DNA of 6,657 nucleotides from an uncultured beta proteobacterium. Its GTDB lineage: Bacteria > Pseudomonadota > Gammaproteobacteria > Burkholderiales > Burkholderiaceae_C. The notes beneath the pieces are model-generated. The model was not told the origin of the DNA, did not search any database, and saw nothing but the letters and a program-made list of their open reading frames with translations. Positions 1 to 6,024 of the stretch are shown in pieces (position 1 is the first letter of the stretch; each line of letters starts with the position of its first letter). The position numbers and the translations under genes are program-made. Location of the stretch: NCBI GenBank assembly GCA_903920405.1, contig CAIXMC010000093.1:1-6657 (forward strand). The letters are read 5' to 3'.

Positions 1-3
1 ATA

Positions 4-24
4 TTGATGCCGTAATTGATTAAG
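4..24. repeat. Left terminal inverted repeat of the IS630-family element
   Basis: This is the transposase-3'-side tip. It pairs with 1148-1168, with 14/16 matches in the outer 16 bases and 16/20 overall. The transposase stop codon (TAA, plus-strand positions 20-22) lies inside this repeat, so the tip is both coding and a presumed transposase-binding end. Confidence 0.85.
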
Positions 25-1066
25 CGACACCAGCCGCATATTTAGTACGGGGTAATTGAAAAAATGAAATTATACGTTTTGTGTTATCTCTTAAAGAATC
101 AAGTGCTTCTGTTAGTCTAATCTTTAAGTCTTTACTGTTTCTAATAGGCTGCTTCCTGATATAATTGTTTTTTACCTCGTTCCAAACTTGTTCGTCTGGA
201 TTGTATGCTGGTGCTCGTTTTGGTAAAAAGAATACTCTTAATTTTTCTCTATTGGCACGCACATATTGGCGAACTTCTTTAGATTTGTGAAATGTAGCGT
301 GATCCACAAGTAATATTAATGGACGATCCCTATCCTCAATCAACTGTTCAAGGAACTCTATATATTTACTTCCATTTATATTTTCATCTTGAATTAAATA
401 GTCCATGCCACCTTGCGCTGTAACAGCCGACAAAACGTTATATCCACCTCGTACCATGTTCACCTTGACAACTGGTGTTTTTCCCCTTAGCCCCCAGGTT
501 TTTCCATGCCGAGTCATAACGCCTACTCCAGCCTCATCTTCAAATGCGATATCAGCATCTATTTTTTGCGCAACTTGTTGAATTAGAGGAAATTTATTAT
601 TTATAAAATTATCAACGTCCTTATCATCCATTTTTACATCCTGATATTCGGGTTTTTGGCAGGATAAATTCATTGCCTTAAGATGTAACCTAATCGTACT
701 ATCACTGACATCTATATTAAATTCCTGCTTTAATAAGTTAGCTATAATGGTGCAAGTCCACAAATTCGTGTCATAACCGAATTTAACTGGTGTGCTATCT
801 AAAATAGTATTTTTAAGCCATTCTTCTATTTTAACTGTTATTAAAGGCTCTGCACCAGGTGGCATTTTACTTTCCAACGCATCAAATCCACCTTGATCGT
901 ACTGATTTAACCATCTGTATATACACGATCGATTAAAATTATAAGTTTCTGCTATAGTCTCTGGACTATATCCGAGCTTACGCACTGCATTTACTGCCAT
1001 TCGACGTAAATAAAACATAACGTCATCAGGTATCTTTCTGCCATCTTCAAGCCAATCCGTGTTCAT
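20..1066 (-). CDS. IS630-family DDE transposase
   Basis: This protein cuts and joins the ends of its own element. The N-terminal third (about residues 15-65) is a helix-turn-helix region with the IS630-type pattern YSPETIAETYNFNRSCIYRWL, and a second winged-helix-like part (about 100-135) follows. The catalytic DDE domain shows its first Asp in AFEDEAG, the second in LLVDHATFH and the Glu in PAYNPDEQVWNEVK. The last two are 37 residues apart, as expected for this family. The start is taken as ATG at 1066 (348 aa) because AGAGG lies 8 bases upstream; a GTG three codons earlier (1075) would overlap that ribosome-binding site. The stop codon falls within the terminal inverted repeat. No frameshift or missing catalytic residue is visible, so it is probably functional. 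Confidence 0.92.
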   Translation of the reverse strand: MNTDWLEDGRKIPDDVMFYLRRMAVNAVRKLGYSPETIAETYNFNRSCIYRWLNQYDQGGFDALESKMPPGAEPLITVKIEEWLKNTILDSTPVKFGYDTNLWTCTIIANLLKQEFNIDVSDSTIRLHLKAMNLSCQKPEYQDVKMDDKDVDNFINNKFPLIQQVAQKIDADIAFEDEAGVGVMTRHGKTWGLRGKTPVVKVNMVRGGYNVLSAVTAQGGMDYLIQDENINGSKYIEFLEQLIEDRDRPLILLVDHATFHKSKEVRQYVRANREKLRVFFLPKRAPAYNPDEQVWNEVKNNYIRKQPIRNSKDLKIRLTEALDSLRDNTKRIISFFQLPRTKYAAGVA

Positions 1067-1127
1067 GATGTACACCTCTATCTATAAGCCGTTAGACCTG
1101 TGCTTAGGCGATAACGATTGAAAGTTA

Positions 1128-1156
1128 ATTTTACATTATTTATGATTTTTTGTCAA
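1128..1156 (-). promoter_or_regulatory. Sigma-70 promoter of the IS630 transposase
   Basis: On the minus strand a perfect TTGACA (1156-1151) is followed by a 17-base spacer and TAAAAT (1133-1128, 5/6 match to TATAAT). It points into the transposase and leaves a leader of roughly 55 bases before the ATG at 1066. The -35 box is embedded in the terminal inverted repeat. The hexamers and spacing are read directly; activity is inferred. Confidence 0.7.
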
Positions 1157-1168
1157 CTACTGCATCAA
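1148..1168. repeat. Right terminal inverted repeat of the IS630-family element
   Basis: This is the transposase-5'-side tip, the partner of 4-24. It contains the TTGACA -35 hexamer of the transposase promoter, so transposase bound to the tip could also repress its own transcription (inference). Confidence 0.85.
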
Positions 1169-1671
1169 TAATTAATAATCGTAACTCAAGTGAATCAGCG
1201 CAGCACACAGGGCAAGACATTCACTTGCTGACAGCGCTGGCTGCTCTGCTGCACGATGTGGGCAAAGCCAGTCAGGCGTTTCAGATGCGTCTGACTGGTC
1301 AACTGCCTGAACGCAATCAGTACCATCACGAATGGGTTTCCTTGCGCTTGTTTGAGGCCTTTGTAGGCCAAGACGACGATGCCACCTGGCTGACACGATT
1401 GGCCAATCCCACAGAGCAGGATGATGCCACTTGGTTATCCCGACTGAAGCGCGATGGTCTGGATGCCGTATTGCCTCCTTTTGGCAACCTGATTCACGCT
1501 CCATTGGCGCAGGCCATTGGTTGGCTGATGCTCACCCATCATAGGCTGCCTGTGGCACCGGCCGAGGTTGTGACAACGGCAGCTACCCTTCACAATGTAC
1601 TGCTACACATTGACGCAGGCTGGAACGAACGCACCGATGGCGGCAATGCCAAATTTCGGCTTCCCACTTAA
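1169..1671 (+). pseudogene. cas3f: Truncated type I-F Cas2-Cas3 (HD nuclease region only)
   Basis: This is a remnant of the nuclease-helicase that degrades target DNA in type I-F CRISPR interference. The open frame reads LLTALAALLHDVGKASQAF with the His-Asp pair at 1252-1257, then YHHEWVSLRLFEAF (His at 1327) and THHRLP (His-His at 1537-1542), followed by LLHIDAGWNER. This order and wording match the HD domain that follows the Cas2 domain in I-F Cas2-Cas3 fusions, which are about 1,100 residues long. Only about 160 residues survive. The 5' part is cut by the IS630 insertion at TA (1169-1170); the frame is open into the element but there is no credible start or ribosome-binding site. The 3' part stops where the inverted-repeat element begins (about 1653), and the last codons and stop are element sequence. 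The helicase domain and csy genes are absent to the right. The metal-binding residues that I can see are intact, but the gene cannot be functional as it stands. Confidence 0.85.
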
Positions 1672-1826
1672 GGCGGGACAGAGATGAAATCAGATGCCTG
1701 CGCTTGTTACGGCTAATCAGCCAAATGTGTGAGCTTCCCCTGCCAAGAAAACCACGTGAGCGAATCAAACGTAACCCATTGATATTGCATTTGTCCCGCC
1801 TTAAGTGTAAGTGGGAAGCCAGAAAT
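1653..1826. repeat. Inverted-repeat-bounded element (MITE-like or IS relic)
   Basis: The left arm (1653-1680) and right arm (1792-1826) are reverse complements apart from two length differences: one extra base (1821), and one extra 6-base unit in the right arm, where CACTTA occurs twice in tandem against once on the left. The shared core reads GGCTTCCCACTTA then AGGCGGGACA. About 111 bases lie between the arms, with no convincing gene. A smaller repeat GTTACG/CGTAAC (1706-1711, 1770-1775) and a GGCTAATCAGCC palindrome (1711-1722) sit inside. I see no clear target duplication. The element ends the cas3 fragment on its left and stops 4 bases before the yihY start codon on its right. A weak TTGATA (1779-1784) points towards yihY without a good -10. 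I do not recognise the family; it could be a MITE or the fused ends of a deleted IS. Confidence 0.75.
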
Positions 1827-1830
1827 ACCC

Positions 1831-3123
1831 ATGACTTTGCATCTTCGCCGGATTCTTTTTCTTGGCAATTTCTCCCATTTCCCCTGGAAATACACAGCCC
1901 ACACTTTGCGTGAGCGTTTTCGTGAAGATCATCTGGGTTTGACTGCGAGCAGCCTGACATTTACCACCACCATGGCCTTGGTGCCTTTGGTAACCGTAGT
2001 GCTGGCCGTGTTCACGGCGTTTCCCGTGTTTGCCAAGTTTCAGGTGGTGTTGCAACAATGGCTTCTTGAAAGTTTGATTCCCGACAGCATTGCACGCCAG
2101 GTGCTAGGGTATCTGACGCAGTTTTCAGGCAAAGCCAGCAGGCTAGGGGGGGTGGGTTTGGCAGTGTTGTTTTTTACCGCGCTGGCGCTGATTTTGACGA
2201 TTGATCACACATTAAATGGCATTTGGCGTGTTCGCAAACCCAGGCCATTGGGGCAGCGTGTGCTGGTGTATTGGGCAGTGATGACGCTGGGACCTTTGTT
2301 GTTGGCCATCAGTTTGAGTTTGACTTCGTATGCACTGTCTTCGTCCAAGGGGTTTGTTCGTGTCATTCCTGGCGGTGTGAGCTTGCTGCTGGACACTTTG
2401 CAGTTTGTCTTGCTGGCCTGGGGCATGGCTGCACTGTACCGTTATGTGCCAAACACCCGCGTGCGTTGGACGCACGCCTGGGCCGGTGGACTGTTTGTGT
2501 CGGTCGGGTTTGAAGTAGCCAAACGGATGCTGGTGTTGTATTTGGGGCAAGTTCCCACCTATTCTGTGTTGTATGGTGCTTTTGCCACCGTGCCCATTTT
2601 GCTGGTGTGGATTTACGTGGCCTGGGTGATTGTTCTGCTGGGTGCAGTCATGGCAGCCTATTTGCCCAGTTTGCAAGCGGGCATTCAGCGCCGCACCCAC
2701 GCACATGGCTGGTCATTTTTGCTGGCGCTGGAAATTTTGCAACAACTCGATCGGGTACGTTTAGCGACTGACAAAGGTTTGAGCCTGGCACACCTCAGTG
2801 CTGCGTTGCAGGTGGATGCGTTACAACTTGAACCTGTGGTGGAAACGCTGGTTGAACTGGACTGGATTGGTGAACTGCAAGAAGATCGTCTGGATGCCAC
2901 AGCGCGGCTTGTTCTGTTGGCAGACCCTGACACCACTTTGCTGGAGCCTTTGTTGAATACGCTTCTTTTGCCACGCATGCCAGAGACCGAAAATTTATGG
3001 CAAACAAGTCTCTGGGGCGCACTGAATATGCGCAGCGTGCTAATCAGTGATCGCAGTAGCCTGCCGCTTCGTCACGCCTACCCAGACGCGCCGTCAGTAG
3101 CCCACTCGGGCGTGTTCAACTGA
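1831..3123 (+). CDS. yihY: YihY/BrkB-family inner-membrane protein
   Basis: This is a polytopic inner-membrane protein of the YihY (BrkB-like, formerly 'ribonuclease BN') family, whose molecular function is not established. The N-terminal signature TLRERFREDHLGLTASSLTF (about residues 25-44) is characteristic. Hydrophobic segments lie near residues 39-66, 106-124, 144-167, 183-203, 215-238 and 248-277, giving the six membrane spans expected. Residues about 295-385 form a soluble, leucine-rich C-terminal extension that in proteobacterial relatives resembles a winged-helix domain. At 430 aa it has the length of betaproteobacterial members, longer than E. coli YihY. The start ATG at 1831 gives a normal N-terminus, but the only Shine-Dalgarno-like sequence (GGGAAG, 1813-1818) is 12 bases away and belongs to the inverted-repeat element. 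Its native upstream region therefore seems to have been replaced, and expression may be altered. It is convergent with the TonB-like gene, 26 bases apart. Confidence 0.9.
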   Translation: MTLHLRRILFLGNFSHFPWKYTAHTLRERFREDHLGLTASSLTFTTTMALVPLVTVVLAVFTAFPVFAKFQVVLQQWLLESLIPDSIARQVLGYLTQFSGKASRLGGVGLAVLFFTALALILTIDHTLNGIWRVRKPRPLGQRVLVYWAVMTLGPLLLAISLSLTSYALSSSKGFVRVIPGGVSLLLDTLQFVLLAWGMAALYRYVPNTRVRWTHAWAGGLFVSVGFEVAKRMLVLYLGQVPTYSVLYGAFATVPILLVWIYVAWVIVLLGAVMAAYLPSLQAGIQRRTHAHGWSFLLALEILQQLDRVRLATDKGLSLAHLSAALQVDALQLEPVVETLVELDWIGELQEDRLDATARLVLLADPDTTLLEPLLNTLLLPRMPETENLWQTSLWGALNMRSVLISDRSSLPLRHAYPDAPSVAHSGVFN

Positions 3124-3149
3124 GGAATCCAGGTTCAACATCAGTGCCG

Positions 3150-3806
3150 TCAATTCAGTACAAAAATAATCGGCACGTTCAACTCAATGTCTTGTGCAAT
3201 CCCTGCTTTTTTACTCGGGCGGTAACGCCTGGACAAAGCGGTGCGCAGCGCTGCTTGATCAAGTCTGTCGTAACCGCTGGATTGTGTAATTTTTCCAGAC
3301 TCGGCAATGCCGTCTTTGCCAATCAGAACATGCACCACTACGCGGCCTTGTTCCCCCAGTCTTTGACTGAGAGCGGGGTAGGCCGACACAAAATTGTTGA
3401 GGTAATCTGCATCACTTGAGAGCAGTTCCACGGTCGATTCCGATGGAAGTATTTCATGCGTCGGTGGGACCGCTACAAAAGGCTCATCCGATGGGGTCAA
3501 TTCTTCAGAATCAGAATTCAATACCGATGTGTTTTGTGGTGCTGGAATCAAAACGACTGGCGCTGGCATGGTTGATCGCTTCTTGAGATGAAGTTGAGCA
3601 GTGCGTAGAGGAACAGTTTTGACGGAGGGATACATCCACTGAACACGGTTTTCAGGTGGGTGAGTATCAAGATGAACTCGCAAGATGGTGGGAGACGTTG
3701 AACTGTCAGTACGTGGTACTTCCCAAGACAACAAAATAGCCAAGTGGCATAACATGACGGCAAGGCTCAAACAGGTGACTTTATGCAAACGGCAGTGCTT
3801 TTTCAT
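3150..3806 (-). CDS. TonB-like energy transducer (TonB C-terminal domain)
   Basis: From ATG 3806 the product is 218 aa. It has a short basic N-terminus (MKKHCRLHK), one membrane anchor (about residues 11-28), a proline-containing periplasmic linker with PAPVVLIPAP, and a C-terminal TonB fold (about 143-218). That fold contains YPALSQRLGEQGRVVV, a DG turn, SSGYDRLDQAAL and a final NVPIIFVLN strand. TonB proteins couple the ExbB-ExbD proton channel to outer-membrane receptors, but no exbB, exbD or receptor gene is here, so the partner is unknown. The start is uncertain. Met at 3806 gives the usual anchor topology but has an A+T-rich leader without Shine-Dalgarno. ATG at 3866 (20 residues more) overlaps the upstream oxidoreductase stop by 8 bases, has a weak GAG 5 bases before it, and could be translationally coupled. 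It is last in the rsmI-led series. Confidence 0.83.
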   Translation of the reverse strand: MKKHCRLHKVTCLSLAVMLCHLAILLSWEVPRTDSSTSPTILRVHLDTHPPENRVQWMYPSVKTVPLRTAQLHLKKRSTMPAPVVLIPAPQNTSVLNSDSEELTPSDEPFVAVPPTHEILPSESTVELLSSDADYLNNFVSAYPALSQRLGEQGRVVVHVLIGKDGIAESGKITQSSGYDRLDQAALRTALSRRYRPSKKAGIAQDIELNVPIIFVLN

Positions 3807-3858
3807 AAAAATATTTTTATTAGTCAAATACTTACAAACTATTATTGTTGACACTATC

Positions 3859-4968
3859 CTAAGCATCATCACTCAGCATAAGAGTCACCCCGTCCCCAAT
3901 GGCCAGGCAACTGGTCAGGCCTGGGGATTCAATCCCAAACAAATTCACCAGACCCGGCACACCGTGCTCTTTTGGTCCTTGAACAAGAAAATCGCGCCAA
4001 GCCTCGCCGGGACCACTGATTTTGGGACGAATGCCGGCGTAACCCAGGTGCAGGCTGCCAGCAGGCAATTCTGGCCAATACTGGCGTATTTTGGCCTCAA
4101 ACGCAGGGGCGCGTGTGGCATCTACTGCCAGGTCATCCGGTGTTTGGACCCACTGCACATCCGGACCAAACCTGGCTTGGCCGCCCATATCCAAAGTGAG
4201 ATGCACACCCAGTCCGTCGGCTTCAGGCACAGGGTAAATCAAATGCGAAAACGGAGACGGGCAGGCCAGCGTGAAATAGTTTCCTTTGGCGTAGTATGCA
4301 GTAGGGATGTGTTGTGGGTCAAGCCCTGCAAAGCACCGCGCCAGCGCCGGTGCATGCAAACCCGCCGCATTCACCACAACTTTGGCCTGCAAACGTGTGC
4401 CATCTGACGCTATTAACTCAAGAGCGCCTGACGCATATCTGGCGCGCTCCAGAGGCGAATTCAATACCACAATGCCAGAGGCATTTTCAAGGTCACCTTG
4501 CAGCGCCAACATCAAGGCATGACTATCCACAATGCCAGTGTTACAAGACCATAGTGCTGCCTGACACTGCAATTGAGGCTCTAGTGCCAGCGCCTCATCG
4601 CGACGCAGCAAGGTCACACCTTGAACACCGTTTTGATGTGCCTGAGCCAAAAGGGTCTGCAACTGTGCCACCTGTGCTGGGCTGTTTGCCACCACCAGCT
4701 TGCCACAACGCCTCTGCGCTACGCCGTGGGTTTGGCAGTAGTCATACAGCATGGCGTGACCTGCCACACACCAGCGCGCCTTGAGCGAACCCGTGGGGTA
4801 ATACATGCCAGCATGAATGACTTCACTGTTGCGTGAACTCACGCCTGTGCCGATGGCATGGGCGGCCTCCATGACCAGAACCTCGCGCCCTTTGAGCGCC
4901 AACGCACGTGCCACCGCCAGCCCCACCACACCTGCACCCATCACAACACCATCAACACGTTCAACCAT
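3859..4968 (-). CDS. FAD-dependent oxidoreductase, DAO / L-2-hydroxyglutarate oxidase-like
   Basis: This 369-aa flavoprotein belongs to the D-amino-acid oxidase-like superfamily. The N-terminal dinucleotide-binding fold shows GAGVVGLAVARAL (residues 11-23) and an acidic residue at the end of strand 2 (VLVMEAA, Glu34). The motif SSRNSEVIHAGMYYP (44-58) resembles the HNSGVIHSGIYY motif of L-2-hydroxyglutarate oxidase/dehydrogenase (LhgO/L2HGDH). VVNAAGLHAPALA in the middle and GIESPGLTSCLAIGDG near the C-terminus complete the FAD site. The protein is shorter than E. coli LhgO (about 420 aa), so oxidation of L-2-hydroxyglutarate is plausible but not proven; another 2-hydroxy or amino acid could be the substrate. 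The start is ATG 4968, because AAAGG lies 8 bases upstream; a GTG at 4977 overlaps that site. It follows rsmI on the same strand after an 81-base gap that contains inverted repeats, so it may have its own promoter. No signal peptide is seen; it is probably cytoplasmic. Confidence 0.85.
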   Translation of the reverse strand: MVERVDGVVMGAGVVGLAVARALALKGREVLVMEAAHAIGTGVSSRNSEVIHAGMYYPTGSLKARWCVAGHAMLYDYCQTHGVAQRRCGKLVVANSPAQVAQLQTLLAQAHQNGVQGVTLLRRDEALALEPQLQCQAALWSCNTGIVDSHALMLALQGDLENASGIVVLNSPLERARYASGALELIASDGTRLQAKVVVNAAGLHAPALARCFAGLDPQHIPTAYYAKGNYFTLACPSPFSHLIYPVPEADGLGVHLTLDMGGQARFGPDVQWVQTPDDLAVDATRAPAFEAKIRQYWPELPAGSLHLGYAGIRPKISGPGEAWRDFLVQGPKEHGVPGLVNLFGIESPGLTSCLAIGDGVTLMLSDDA

Positions 4969-4989
4969 GGATGACACCTTTGTGTAATC

Positions 4990-5050
4990 AATATGCTATA
5001 TTAGAAATAGCTACTTACGCTTATGCCATAAGGGCTAGAGGCCTATTTCT
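4990..5050 (-). other. Nested inverted repeats in the rsmI-oxidoreductase gap
   Basis: Three repeat pairs sit in this short gap. AGAAATAG (5003-5010) pairs with CTATTTCT (5043-5050), CTTAT/ATAAG (5020-5032 region) forms a small inner palindrome, and AATAT-gct-ATATT (4990-5002) lies next to it. The outer 8-base pair reaches the last base of the rsmI stop codon. On the transcript this could fold into a stem with an inner hairpin and act as a weak terminator, processing site or leader structure. There is no GC-rich stem with a T-run, so a strong intrinsic terminator is not supported. Confidence 0.4.
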
Positions 5051-6012
5051 TATCCAGAGATCAAGTCTTTTGAACCTGCCCCCGCTTTCAAACTCAAGGC
5101 CAGTGCATACAGACTGTTGCGTGGCTCACCGGTCAGTTGTGCTGCCAGTTTGACGGCAGTTTTCAATGGCAATTGATCCAGTAACAGCTTTAACACACGC
5201 AGATTGGGGGGCATGTCTGGAACAGAGGTGGGATGCAACACCAGCGTAAATTCGCCAAGCAGCCGGTGGCCGTCTTGCGCCAGCCAGCCCGCAAAGTCCT
5301 TGGCCTGAAGGGTTGCAATTTCCTCAAACTGTTTGGTCAGTTCACGCCCAACCGTTATCAAGCGATCACCCAGTGATGCCAGCGCTGTGGCTAAAGTTTC
5401 AATGCGGTGGGGTGCTTCCAGCAACACCACAGTGCGAACTTCACTGACAAGCGCTTCTATTGCCGCTGTTCGTTCACTGGTTTTGTGGGGTAAAAAGCCG
5501 GCAAACACAAACGCCCCCTGCTGCGTCGTTCCTGGTGCAATCCCCGCCACACTGAGCGCTGCAGTCACACTGCAAGCACCCGGCAAAGGCACCACCGGAA
5601 AATGAGCTGCTCGCAGGGTAGCGACTAGCCGTGCGCCGGGGTCGCTGATGGCGGGTGTGCCTGCATCGCTGACATAAGCCACCCGCAGTCCTAGCCCGAG
5701 CAATTCTTGCACCTGTTGGGCACATTCAACTTCATTGTGCTGATGCACAGCCAGCATTGGCGCGTGCGATCTGTCAATGCCGTAGGCGTGTAAAAGCGCC
5801 TGTGTATGCCTTGTGTCTTCACACGCCAAAATATCTGCAAACTGCAACATGTACAAAGCACGCAGACTGATGTCGGCTAAATTGCCAATGGGTGTGGCCA
5901 CCATGTACAGTGTCCCTTTTGGATAATTCTGGTGGGCGCAAGCGTGTTGCGCGGCCAGCAGGGCACTGGCATAACTCGCACTCAATGTGGATACAGATAC
6001 AGGAGATTTCAA
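5050..6012 (-). CDS. rsmI: 16S rRNA (cytidine(1402)-2'-O)-methyltransferase RsmI
   Basis: RsmI methylates the 2'-hydroxyl of C1402 in the decoding centre of 16S rRNA using S-adenosylmethionine. The tetrapyrrole-methylase-type fold is clear: LYMVATPIGNLADISLRAL (about 35-53), ILACEDTRHT (61-70), VSDAGTPAISDPGARLV (114-130), VPLPGACSVTAALSVAG (141-157), FVFAGFLPHK (168-177), VVLLEAPHRI (195-204) and VGRELTKQFEE (221-231). A C-terminal extension (about 268-320) matches the family's small helical domain. The product is 320 aa, slightly long because of about 33 residues before the first motif, as seen in many relatives. The start is read as TTG at 6012, supported by GAGGA (6024-6020) with a 7-base spacer; the first ATG codon would be within the first motif and would truncate it. 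The gene is back to back with yraN, sharing base 6012, and leads the minus-strand series. Confidence 0.93.
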   Translation of the reverse strand: MKSPVSVSTLSASYASALLAAQHACAHQNYPKGTLYMVATPIGNLADISLRALYMLQFADILACEDTRHTQALLHAYGIDRSHAPMLAVHQHNEVECAQQVQELLGLGLRVAYVSDAGTPAISDPGARLVATLRAAHFPVVPLPGACSVTAALSVAGIAPGTTQQGAFVFAGFLPHKTSERTAAIEALVSEVRTVVLLEAPHRIETLATALASLGDRLITVGRELTKQFEEIATLQAKDFAGWLAQDGHRLLGEFTLVLHPTSVPDMPPNLRVLKLLLDQLPLKTAVKLAAQLTGEPRNSLYALALSLKAGAGSKDLISG

Positions 6013-6024
6013 TGTTTTTTCCTC
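6001..6024. promoter_or_regulatory. Face-to-face ribosome-binding sites and start codons of rsmI and yraN
   Basis: On the plus strand AGGAG (6001-6005) is followed by 6 bases and ATG (6012-6014) for yraN. On the minus strand GAGGA (6024-6020) is followed by 7 bases and TTG (6012-6010) for rsmI. The two start codons share base 6012, so there is no intergenic space and each Shine-Dalgarno is coding sequence of the other gene. These sites decide both starts. Confidence 0.75.

Larger units (their letters stand above)
4..1168 (-). mobile_element. Complete IS630-family insertion sequence (1165 bp)
   Basis: Both ends are visible. The left tip reads TTGATGCCGTAATTGA (4-19), and the right tip read inward on the minus strand is TTGATGCAGTAGTTGA (1168-1153), so 14 of 16 positions match, with partial similarity a few bases further. 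A TA dinucleotide flanks each end (2-3 and 1169-1170). Duplication of a TA target is the hallmark of the IS630/Tc1-mariner superfamily. The length is normal for the family, and one transposase gene fills almost all of it. The element is visibly richer in A+T than the genes to its right, which suggests arrival from another background. It interrupts a cas3-like gene; the codons to its right start directly after the TA. The intact gene, promoter and ends suggest it may still be mobile. Confidence 0.9.

Noticed and set aside
11..1116. Inverted repeat CGTAATTGATTAAGC (11-25) versus 1102-1116 as the IS ends
   Set aside because: 11/15 match but no TA flank at 1116 and it leaves the promoter outside the element; the pair ending at 4 and 1168 matches better and has TA on both sides.
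1172..1504. Minus-strand open frame of 110 codons
   Set aside because: It is antisense to the cas3 fragment, whose translation has clear HD-nuclease motifs; the antisense product has no recognisable features.
2212..2706. Minus-strand open frame of 164 codons inside yihY
   Set aside because: Shadow of yihY: a His/Gln-rich product with no domain pattern, while the plus strand encodes a clear six-span membrane protein.
3144..3176. GTGCCG/CGGCAC pair as a bidirectional terminator between yihY and the TonB-like gene
   Set aside because: Six-base arms with a loop of more than 20 bases, mostly inside the TonB-like coding region, and no T-run.
3114..3183. Three copies of GTTCAAC around the yihY-tonB junction
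   Set aside because: Seven-base repeats at irregular spacing, two of them in coding sequence; chance is sufficient.
3685..4407. Plus-strand open frame of 240 codons
   Set aside because: Antisense to the TonB-like and oxidoreductase genes, spans both, and has no family features.
5892..6011. A longer yraN starting at 5892
   Set aside because: The extra 40 codons are antisense to rsmI, do not resemble YraN N-termini, and the strong AGGAG site points to ATG 6012.
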